This document shows, one piece after another, positions 28,014 to 34,294 of a stretch of 34,294 nt of DNA. Position 1 is the stretch's first letter. Each line of letters starts with the position of its first letter. The DNA comes from Mesostigma viride. Lineage: Eukaryota; Streptophyta; Mesostigmatophyceae; Mesostigmatales; Mesostigmataceae. Location of the stretch: assembly GCA_009746045.1 (NCBI GenBank), contig RPFO01001173.1:1-34294 (forward strand), read 5' to 3'. The position numbers and the translations under genes were made by a program. The notes beneath the pieces are model-generated. The model ran no database searches. It saw only the letters and a program-made list of their open reading frames with translations, and was not told the origin of the DNA.

Positions 28014-28464
28014 TCAGGAGGTCTCCTGTGTCACTTCCACCGTGAACCGCAGGCGCTTGCCGCCCCCTCGCTGACCTTCCCCTTGATGCGCTGTGTCAGT
28101 TTTGACTTGCCCGGAGGGGGGGCGCCGGCAGCACTCCCACCAGCTTGTTGACAAACTCGAATAGGGCGGCGTCTCCGTCCTCTAGCTCCTCCTCCTCCTC
28201 CTCCTCTCCTCCTCCTCCTCTCATCTTCATCTTCTTCTTCTTCTCCTCCTCCTCCTCCTCCTCCTCCTCCTCCTCCTCCTCCTCTTCTTCTTTCTTCACG
28301 GCGACATCATGGTCGTGATCGTCGTGCATCGTGAAGATGACGTTGCCCTCGTCGTCGATCCCGGCCATCCACCCCTGGTCCAGGCCCGTACGGATGATCT
28401 CCATGACGCCATCGCTGGGGTGGCGCTTGCGTTTGACCGTACAGCGCGACACGGGTGACCTCAT
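28014..28464 (-). pseudogene. Acidic poly-Glu viral protein, unknown, frame broken at 3' end
   Basis: ATG at 28464. The N-terminal ~50 residues are ordered-looking (VMEIIRTGLDQGWMAGIDDEGNVIF), followed by long Glu and Lys runs from a CTC/CTT repeat at 28186-28290, then ALFEFVNKLVGVLPAPP. The open frame stops at 28096. One-base losses in the G7 run near 28120 and another G run near 28063 would extend it to the stop at 28014 with a basic tail (KRLRFTVEV). Acidic tails of this kind occur in nuclear or DNA-mimicking proteins, but no family is recognised. Confidence 0.55.
28186..28290 (+). repeat. CTC/CTT trinucleotide microsatellite
   Basis: Nearly pure pyrimidine triplets on the plus strand, encoding Glu/Lys runs on the minus strand. 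Confidence 0.9.
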
Positions 28465-28566
28465 GGCGGTTGGTGTACACTTGGGCCAGATTTTTTTATT
28501 CCCGTTTTGGACGCGGTAAAATGGCGCTCGCTTTTTCCTCCGCTAGAACCGTACCCGCCGGCCGCC

Positions 28567-28833
28567 ATGTCGACCAACCTGCAGGTGAACAACCTCAAGG
28601 TCAACGGCAAGATCTCCTTCCAGGGCGGCGGCACCCTGGCCACGACCAATCCCCTGGACATCGGCCGCCACCGGCTGTACAGCACCTACACCGTTTTGAA
28701 CGGCGTGCCGCGCTCCACGCTGTACATGCTCGAGATCGGGGGGACGGCGCCCATCCGAGAGGACGAGGACCCCAACTTCTTGAACTGCACGTACCTGGGC
28801 AGCATCGTGTACGAAGGCACGGCCGCAAGCTAG
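28567..28833 (+). CDS. Small viral protein of unknown function
   Basis: 88 residues from ATG 28567. It opens LQVNNLKVNGKISFQGGG, a strand-turn pattern seen at the start of fibre and trimerising beta proteins, and continues with LYSTYTVLNGVP and LNCTYLGSIVYEG. The upstream ATG at 28521 is in another frame. It shares its upstream region, with a T7 tract near 28490, with the divergent acidic gene. Could be a minor structural protein; no homolog is recognised. Confidence 0.6.
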   Translation: MSTNLQVNNLKVNGKISFQGGGTLATTNPLDIGRHRLYSTYTVLNGVPRSTLYMLEIGGTAPIREDEDPNFLNCTYLGSIVYEGTAAS

Positions 28834-28920
28834 ACAGCGAACGAACGAGCGTCCCAAACGTCCTGATCGGGACACGCGCTTAGCCGCCGGGTAAATCCAC
28901 AGGCTGACGTTAAGGGAGTC

Positions 28921-29715
28921 ATGGAGTTCCGCACAGTGCAGGGGGCGTCCGTAAAATTGCTGATCGAGTCCCTGAAGGAGCTGACCAACGACGTGAACGT
29001 CCGGTTCGATGCGAGCGGCGTGCACGTCACGGCCATGGACGGGTGCCATTGCGCGCTCTTCCACGTGAGCTTGGGCGCGGACAAGATCGAGGAGTACTCG
29101 TGCACCCGCAGCTTCACCGTGGGGATCAGCCTGCTCAACCTGCACAAACTGATTAAGAACATCACGACCAACGACGAGCTGGAGCTGCGGCTCCAAGAGG
29201 ACAAGCAGGAGGTCATGGAGATCAACATCGTCAACAAGGTGAAGAACACGCGGTGGTCGTACTCGATGAAGCTGCTGGACATCGACGAAAACTCGCTCGA
29301 GGTCCCCGAGAAGGAATACGCGGTGGCCATCACGATGGTCAGTTCCGAGTTCCAGAAGATATGCCGGGACTTGGCGGTGGTCTCGGACACCGTCATGGTG
29401 CGGTGCGTGGGCCGCCACATCACGATGTCCTGCTCGGGGGACATAGGGGATTGCCATTTGGAGATCGGCGAGGAGTTCCCCGAGATGGAGGTGGACGTGA
29501 AGGACGCGGGCGACCCCATCCAGGAGGTGTACTCCCTCCGCTACCTGTGCACGTTCGCGAAGGCCGCCGGCCTCTGCAACAGCGTGCAGCTGTTCCTAAG
29601 CCACGATTACCCCATCATAGTGAAGTACAAGGTGGGGGACCTGGGCGTCTTGATGTACGCGCTGGCCCCCAAGATGGACAACGGATCGGGGTCGGGAGAC
29701 GAAATGAACGAATAG
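28921..29715 (+). CDS. PCNA: Proliferating cell nuclear antigen, DNA sliding clamp
   Basis: 264 residues, close to the usual 258-265. N-terminal domain: FRTVQGASVKLLIESLKEL, and SGVHVTAMDGCHCALFHVSL, matching the PCNA DSSHVSL region with Cys/His variation. Interdomain loop: MKLLDIDENSLEVPEKEYA, the canonical partner-binding segment. C-terminal domain: FQKICRDLAVVSDTV, MSCSGDIGDC, and the end YALAPKMDN. It forms the homotrimeric ring that tethers the replicative polymerase. Intact. It lies between small gene 28567 (same strand) and VLTF3 (convergent, 42 bp). Confidence 0.96.
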   Translation: MEFRTVQGASVKLLIESLKELTNDVNVRFDASGVHVTAMDGCHCALFHVSLGADKIEEYSCTRSFTVGISLLNLHKLIKNITTNDELELRLQEDKQEVMEINIVNKVKNTRWSYSMKLLDIDENSLEVPEKEYAVAITMVSSEFQKICRDLAVVSDTVMVRCVGRHITMSCSGDIGDCHLEIGEEFPEMEVDVKDAGDPIQEVYSLRYLCTFAKAAGLCNSVQLFLSHDYPIIVKYKVGDLGVLMYALAPKMDNGSGSGDEMNE

Positions 29716-29757
29716 TAATGTTTCCTGATAAAAAAGCGTGCATTCAACATGAAACAA

Positions 29758-30909
29758 TCACGAGATCCCTCGGGAGCTGCGAATGTACTCCCAGTTCAGC
29801 CTCTTGCATATATCGCGCCAGATGTTGTCTTGCTCGTGTAATTTGTCCACAGATTTAAGCAGCGGGAAGTGGGGCAGAAAGTGATCGTACCCCATCAGCT
29901 GGCACATCTTGTGAAGGCAATAGCTGTAGTTCAAGAAGTTCTTGCGCCCCTTAGGCACCACCTGCTCAAAGGCGTCCTGCACGAGGCGGAACATGCTTCG
30001 AAGCTTCTCTTCCTGCTCCTGGGTCATGGAGGGGGGCGGCGTGCCGCTGAGGATGTGGGTGATCTGGACCGAGTGCTCAAAGTACTTCGACAGCCGCAAC
30101 TTGCGCAGGTACTTGCGCACGACGACGGGCGTGATCCGGCTCTTGTCCACTACGCGCGCCTTGCGAAACTCCTCTCGCAGGCTCTGGATGACGTCCTCGG
30201 GGATGACTGACTTCTCGCGCGCGTGGAATTGGGCGAGCACCTCGTTGAAGTGGTTGATACGCTTGTAGCAGTAGTCGGACGCGTTCATGGGCGTACCGTA
30301 GGACACGTTCCTCTCCGTGTTGGCGCTCGCGGGGGCCGTCACGCCGCACGAGGAGCAGACGACGAGCGCCTCCTTGGTGTCCTCCACCATGTTGGTCTTG
30401 CAGGTGGGGCAGAAGGCGTACAGCTCGGTGGAGGGGTCCCACGTCTTCAGGTTCACGTGCGCGCTCAGGAAGGGGTACTTGTCCACCGCCTTCATGAAGG
30501 AGCGGAAGATCTCTCCCCGCTTCCTGTCGCTCGCCCCGTCCTGTCTCGGCGCCTCCGCCTCCGCCTCGGCCTCCTCCTTCTTCCTCTTATTGCGACCCGT
30601 CTCGAAGGTGGCCTGGTAATCGCTGTAGATGGGCATGACTTCCAGGAGGAAGTCGCTCAGCTCGTCCCTCTCAATCATGGCGATGTCGCGCTGCACGGCC
30701 CTCAGCTTGGTCCTCGCTGCAAACTTCTCGTTCCAGTCGCGGGGGGACGCCTCCTTGACTCTTCTCTCCAGCTGTTCCGCGGTCTCCCTCAGCCCGGGCA
30801 GACTCTGTTTCCTCTGCTCCAGGATCTTGAGGCACCCCTGCATGGCCGCTTCCACGTTGTAGTGCGTCTGCATGGCTGCCCGTCCCGCCCGTCCTACCGG
30901 GGACAACAT
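29758..30909 (-). CDS. VLTF3: Viral late transcription factor 3 (VLTF3/A2L family)
   Basis: 383 residues. The N-terminal ~100 are helical; a charged Lys/Glu linker spans 107-120; then a zinc ribbon with Cys167-x2-Cys170 and Cys185-x2-Cys188, and the conserved core YKRINHFNEVLAQF, RKYLRKLRLSKYFEHS, RKNFLNYSYCLHKMC, HFPLLKSVDKLHEQD and ICKRLNWEYI, diagnostic of this Nucleocytoviricota hallmark. It directs late-gene transcription with the viral RNA polymerase. The ATG at 30909 follows a run of A; an alternative start is Met13. Intact, and convergent with PCNA. Confidence 0.95.
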   Translation of the reverse strand: MLSPVGRAGRAAMQTHYNVEAAMQGCLKILEQRKQSLPGLRETAEQLERRVKEASPRDWNEKFAARTKLRAVQRDIAMIERDELSDFLLEVMPIYSDYQATFETGRNKRKKEEAEAEAEAPRQDGASDRKRGEIFRSFMKAVDKYPFLSAHVNLKTWDPSTELYAFCPTCKTNMVEDTKEALVVCSSCGVTAPASANTERNVSYGTPMNASDYCYKRINHFNEVLAQFHAREKSVIPEDVIQSLREEFRKARVVDKSRITPVVVRKYLRKLRLSKYFEHSVQITHILSGTPPPSMTQEQEEKLRSMFRLVQDAFEQVVPKGRKNFLNYSYCLHKMCQLMGYDHFLPHFPLLKSVDKLHEQDNIWRDICKRLNWEYIRSSRGIS

Positions 30910-31008
30910 TTTTTTCTCGGGGCGTTCGCGTTCGGAGCGGGTGCGGGGGTGCGCTTACAGGCGGCAATAAATTTTCAGCGCCCGTGGTATCTCAGCCAAC
31001 GCCAAGAA

Positions 31009-31371
31009 ATGGACGCCACCACCAGCACTCAGCAGCCCACAGTTGAGCCCCCCGTCGGCGGCGCGGCGCCAAAGACGAAGCGCAGAAAGACAGGAGATGC
31101 GGCCGGTTCAGCCGACCCCTCCAAGTCCCCGGTCATGAGCTCCTCCATCCCGGACATGAGCGTGGGGGACGTGCGCAAGTGCCTGAATCAGATCCGGAGA
31201 AAGGGGGCCAGCATCCAGTGCCAACACCTGCTGTTCAATGACATGACGGCGGGCGACTTCGCCCTCAAATACGTTCTCGGAAACCACAACGCCCTCAAGA
31301 AGGGGTCGGGGTCGGGGTCGGGCTCGAACTGCGGCTCCGGCTCCGGTTCCGAAGACGGAGTGAGCGAATGA
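31009..31371 (+). CDS. Small basic viral protein, unknown
   Basis: 120 residues from ATG 31009. The N-terminal half is disordered with a nuclear-localisation-like KTKRRK. The core is VGDVRKCLNQIRRKGASIQCQHLLFNDM, and the C terminus is a Gly-Ser repeat tail. The core is the only part likely to fold. Divergent from VLTF3 across 99 bp containing AATAAATTTT. No family is recognised. Confidence 0.6.
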   Translation: MDATTSTQQPTVEPPVGGAAPKTKRRKTGDAAGSADPSKSPVMSSSIPDMSVGDVRKCLNQIRRKGASIQCQHLLFNDMTAGDFALKYVLGNHNALKKGSGSGSGSNCGSGSGSEDGVSE

Positions 31372-31456
31372 TGAAACACGCAATCCGTTTATTAAATTTA
31401 ACAATATTAAACAATCAATCAATCAAACCAGTCCAATGAAAGAACCACTCCATGAA
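31372..31456. terminator. AT-rich convergent intergenic region
   Basis: 85 bp between converging genes, with TTTATTAAA and a TCAATCAATCAA repeat. Probably holds both mRNA 3' ends. No strong stem-loop was seen. Confidence 0.4.
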
Positions 31457-32131
31457 TCAAGAGCTCATGTCTAACCCGTACATGCTGTCTAACATCGTCA
31501 CATACGAGGGGGCATCCCCCCGGGGGTAGTGCCGCGTGATTTTAAGTCCCGTGCCACCGTGCTCGTCGATGGTCGAGTCCACGGTGTCGAGCACGAAGCC
31601 GTTGAACATGCACAAGGACTCGGCGTCCTCAAACGTCAGCGCCCTAATGGCCATATCGTCCAGCCTCCTCTGCACCTCCTTTCCTTCATCGGGTGATGCC
31701 GCCAGCAGCCCTCGCTGCATGTCTTTGTCCACCTCCGCCTCGATGATCCTGGCCAGCAGACACACCTCCACATTGTCGTCCTCGAGGGAGTATCGCACGA
31801 GGCCCTCGTGATCCCTTTCTTGCTCATCCTCCCACAAGAGCACGGCGCACTGCCTGGCCAGGTCCGCGCTCTCGAACGCTATAATGTGTGTCATGGGACG
31901 CAGGAGGCTGCTGAGCCTCCGGTCTCTCTCCAGCGTGTGGATGCCGAACAGGCGCGGGTAGGGCGTCTCCTTGCCGACCACAAAGACGGTGCGGTCCCAT
32001 AGACTCTTGGGCGGGGGCAGGTCGCTGGAAGGTGCCTTGCCTTCCTGCCGAGCACGGCGACGAGGGGGGCGAGGACCGGCGCAGGAGGGGCCCAACGGCA
32101 TCCGTGAGCAGTGCGAGATCAGTTTGACCAT
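31457..32131 (-). CDS. Viral protein of unknown function
   Basis: 224 residues from ATG 32131 (MVKLISHCSRMPLG). The first ~45 residues are Arg/Pro-rich and the rest appears globular: SLWDRTVFVVG, RPMTHIIAFESADLARQCAVLLWEDE, RALTFEDAESLCMFNGFVLDTVDS. The frame is open further upstream but without an ATG. Divergent from the membrane-protein gene at 32224 across 92 bp with an eight-T tract. I do not recognise a family. Confidence 0.65.
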   Translation of the reverse strand: MVKLISHCSRMPLGPSCAGPRPPRRRARQEGKAPSSDLPPPKSLWDRTVFVVGKETPYPRLFGIHTLERDRRLSSLLRPMTHIIAFESADLARQCAVLLWEDEQERDHEGLVRYSLEDDNVEVCLLARIIEAEVDKDMQRGLLAASPDEGKEVQRRLDDMAIRALTFEDAESLCMFNGFVLDTVDSTIDEHGGTGLKITRHYPRGDAPSYVTMLDSMYGLDMSS

Positions 32132-32223
32132 GGCACCTTGGAATATCCCGTACACATTTTTTTTGGACGCAGGGGCGCACAGAATATATCTCCGCCGTCT
32201 CCAGGTGAGCCCCACACACAGGC

Positions 32224-32409
32224 ATGAACATCAACATCAAACTCAAGAACAAGCGCGAGCGGTACCACAGCGGGGCGGGGCATCCCGTAACATCGAGCAA
32301 GGGCGAGAGGATCGCGGGCATGACGATCGCGGGGCTGTTCCTGACTGTCATCCTGGGGGTTGTGCTGTACCAGGCCTACACGGGGCGGCAGATTATCAGC
32401 AGCAACTAA
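32224..32409 (+). CDS. Small single-pass membrane protein
   Basis: 61 residues. A basic N-terminal 30 residues (KLKNKRERY) is followed by one hydrophobic segment, MTIAGLFLTVILGVVLY (residues ~33-49), and a short tail. Small proteins of this type are common in the inner virion membrane of giant viruses (inference). AGAATATATC at 32181-32190 lies about 35 bp upstream. Its stop abuts the next start. Confidence 0.7.
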   Translation: MNINIKLKNKRERYHSGAGHPVTSSKGERIAGMTIAGLFLTVILGVVLYQAYTGRQIISSN

Positions 32410-33024
32410 ATGGAGACGTGCAAGGTGTGCCCCCGCCCGGTGCTCCCTGCCGAGGACTTGTGTGAGGCGTGCATGGAGCGCATGGACCACGTGGTCGCCC
32501 AGGGGCACGCGCAATACTTCCTGGACGCGGCCGAGCAGTGTCGGATGCACCCCTACGCGGCGGCCGACGTGCTGAAGGTGTACCTGACCCGCACGTGCAA
32601 TTACTGGATGGACCTGGTGCACTTCACGGCGCACGTGCTCTACGCGGAAAACACGAGGGCGGTGGTGGAGATTGTGCAGAGATACCACGACAGGAAACGA
32701 TACCTGCGCGCGGTGGACGCCCTCTTAACGAGCGGAGGAGACTCGGAGTGCCGGCTGTCCAAGTCATGGCATGGCGTGCTGTCATCACCAGTGCACGCAC
32801 GCATCCAAGCGAACAGGAGCGCTGTCAAAGAGGGGGAGACAGGAGAGAGACCAAGGCGCGTGAAAAGCCTCACAACCCTGTGCTACCTGCAGCTCCCCTC
32901 TGCTGACCTGGCGTGGCTGAGGGCCGCAGGCGCCGAGGGGGGGCTGGACATGGACACCGTCATTGGACGGAGGGGGCGGGGGGCGGCTGGGACTCCTTGG
33001 GGGCTGGCGACCATATCGTCGTAA
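32410..33024 (+). CDS. Zinc-finger-like viral protein, unknown
   Basis: 204 residues. The ATG follows the upstream stop with no gap, suggesting co-transcription. CKVC (residues 4-7) and CEAC (18-21) form a C-x2-C-x10-C-x2-C zinc site. The middle (YAAADVLKVYLTRTCNYWMDLVHFTAHVL) is helical and looks conserved. The last ~70 residues are low complexity and overlap the convergent gene by 65 bp, so the true end may be earlier if a base was lost. Confidence 0.6.
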   Translation: METCKVCPRPVLPAEDLCEACMERMDHVVAQGHAQYFLDAAEQCRMHPYAAADVLKVYLTRTCNYWMDLVHFTAHVLYAENTRAVVEIVQRYHDRKRYLRAVDALLTSGGDSECRLSKSWHGVLSSPVHARIQANRSAVKEGETGERPRRVKSLTTLCYLQLPSADLAWLRAAGAEGGLDMDTVIGRRGRGAAGTPWGLATISS

Positions 33025-33559
33025 GCTTGCGGAAGGGGGCCATCTTCCTCTCTTTTCTCGCGAGCTTGTCCCTCGCAATCTGTTCTTTCCTCAGCTTCTC
33101 CCGCTGTTTCTTACTATCTTCCGCCTGCTCCTGGCGCCTCTTTTCTCTCGCGATTCTTTCCTGTTCCTCCGCCCTGGCCACTCGGTTTCTGGCTTCCTGC
33201 ACCTTCCACTTCTCGAAAAGGACGTCCTGGTCGCTGAAAAGCTTGTCCATGTCGACTCTGGACCTGATTTCGAGAGGCACCCTCGCCTTGACAGCATCCT
33301 TGACTCTCATGATTCGCGAAACCTCGGGGGTCTCGTCAAGGAGCTGGCGCAGGACCATGTATCTCTGCAGGATATACCGGGGCTCCGGGTCGGGATGCTT
33401 CCTATTCCCACGATTAGCTACGAACCTGTCGACGCACCCATCCGTAATGGTGCTGCCTAAACAGCCCTCCATGAGACACTGAATCAGCTGGTCCTTTTCG
33501 TTTTCGTCCGCTCCCAAAAGCTCGTGGGCCCGGGACAGGACACCTTGGACGTTCCCCAT
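32960..33559 (-). CDS. Putative myristoylated coiled-coil viral protein
   Basis: 199 residues from ATG 33559, chosen because it gives MGNVQGVLS, an N-myristoylation-like start; the open frame extends ten codons further. The N-terminal half has LIQCLMEGCLGSTITDGCVDRF and YILQRYMVLRQLLDE. Residues ~110-165 are a long charged helix (ARAEEQERIAREKRRQEQ) predicted as coiled coil, and the tail is Pro-rich. GAATATATTTT at 33600-33610 lies 40-50 bp upstream. Possibly a membrane-associated virion or assembly protein (inference). Confidence 0.65.
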   Translation of the reverse strand: MGNVQGVLSRAHELLGADENEKDQLIQCLMEGCLGSTITDGCVDRFVANRGNRKHPDPEPRYILQRYMVLRQLLDETPEVSRIMRVKDAVKARVPLEIRSRVDMDKLFSDQDVLFEKWKVQEARNRVARAEEQERIAREKRRQEQAEDSKKQREKLRKEQIARDKLARKERKMAPFRKLTTIWSPAPKESQPPPAPSVQ

Positions 33560-33934
33560 GGCTGCTGTAGGAGGAGAGCATCGTCTCACTTCGACGACGG
33601 GAATATATTTTCATTTGTTGTCAGCCACGTACACAACGGGCAGCGCGCGCGCGGCCTCGGGGTGTCAGGGGCGGTGCACACATCCGCTAAACGTTAATAT
33701 ATAACTCTATTTCCCCCAAAATTCCGTAGGCGGAGTGCGTCGTGACGGAGGTCGTGCTGCGTGTGGTCACTTTCCGTGTGGTGCTGGGTTCGAACCTCCG
33801 TAGTGTCATGGATTAAAGGGTTTTATGATTTTTTTCTTTTTTTTATATTTTTGCTTTGGATTTTGATATTGTTTACCTTAGCAACCAACACACGTGAGGA
33901 AAGTAATGAGACTTGCTTTCATTCATTTTTAGAA
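33560..33934. other. Intergenic region
   Basis: About 375 bp with no supported gene. It contains TTAATATATAAC near 33694, T-rich sequence at 33830-33850, and a 7-bp inverted pair (ACGGAGG/CCTCCGT) around a GTTCGAA that mimics a tRNA T-loop but does not fold as a tRNA. Confidence 0.5.
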
Positions 33935-34206
33935 TCACATAGCTGCTAGGGCGGCCTCCCTGTTGGCTTTCTGGTTCGACTGCATTACCGTCTTGTTTTG
34001 CCCTTGACCAGGAAATTGGTAGCATGTAACATCCCCGACCACTTCATGACGGTTTTTGGCAAGGCGCAGCCAGGCCACGCTGGGATGTGAGACACCTATG
34101 ACACTCATGGCATCAAAGACCGAAATTCTTCCATCATCCGTCACGCGGATCTTGCCGCTGAATTGCGGGTCCTCCTCCGTCAAGGTAGCGGATCACACGG
34201 GACATG
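33935..34206 (-). pseudogene. BRO/KilA-type antirepressor-like fragment
   Basis: The open part (34183-33935, 82 codons) has no ATG start. It reads IRVTDDGRISVFDAMSVIGV, AWLRLAKNRHEVVG, CYQFPGQGQNKT, the pattern of a short N-terminal DNA-binding domain found in phage antirepressors and giant-virus BRO-like proteins. An ATG at 34206 lies in another frame, and a one-base change at a TT near 34182 would connect it. After NKT the sequence leaves the family pattern and soon stops, so this is probably a truncated copy. Confidence 0.45.
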
Positions 34207-34294
34207 GTGGACTATCGTCTGGCAAAGTTGGCTGCAAGTGAGCGCACCCCTGGACGCCCTAAGACGCTTGTTCCGCTAAAGGATCTCGAGATTC
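34207..34294. other. Right edge of window
   Basis: 88 bp with nothing recognised. Confidence 0.4.

Noticed and set aside
30223-31008. Plus-strand open frame upstream of 31009
   Set aside because: It lies antisense to VLTF3; only the part from ATG 31009 is outside that gene and looks coding.
33740-33810. tRNA-like sequence with GGTTCGAACC and matching ACGGAGG/CCTCCGT arms
   Set aside because: The 3' arm directly follows the T-loop bases, so there is no room for a T stem, and no anticodon arm is seen.

Overview
This looks like eukaryotic genomic DNA carrying a stretch derived from a giant virus (Nucleocytoviricota), broken up by transposable elements. The left half (1-18131) is a Ty3/Gypsy-type LTR retrotransposon running left to right. 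Its 5' LTR is cut by the window edge (only its last 61 bp are present, identical to the last 61 bp of the 3' LTR at 17558-18131). Its gag gene is split by a younger 7.8-kb Ty1/Copia-like element (2317-10138), which has 617-bp LTRs differing at one base and a perfect 5-bp target duplication (ACCCT).

The right half (18132-34294) is GC-rich, tightly packed and encoded on both strands. It has viral hallmark genes: two head-to-head double-jelly-roll major capsid proteins (24583-27981), PCNA (28921-29715), a VLTF3-type late transcription factor (29758-30909), and a KilA-N protein fused to a PD-(D/E)XK-like nuclease (23715-24533). It also has two adjacent minus-strand genes for tandem-repeat proteins I do not recognise (18132-21708 and 21753-23604), several small unknown viral genes, and a BRO/KilA-like fragment at the right edge. 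The Ty3 element sits inside the first repeat-protein gene. The same gene is also split by a 785-bp terminal-inverted-repeat element (about 20879-21663), and removing that element restores the frame exactly. Order of events by nesting: viral sequence first, then the TIR element and the Ty3 element, then the Copia element inside Ty3.

Many genes in both halves carry frame breaks. Almost all have the direction expected from loss of one base, and many fall in G/C homopolymers, even in the Copia copy whose LTRs say it is very young. Consensus sequencing error is therefore a serious alternative to pseudogene decay. PCNA, VLTF3, the KilA-N nuclease and most small viral genes are open throughout.

Together the viral genes cover virion building (capsid proteins and possibly the repeat proteins), replication (PCNA) and late transcription (VLTF3). 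The host cannot be named from the sequence. Location in a cellular genome is inferred from the nested retroelements; a free viral genome invaded by transposons is less likely but not excluded.
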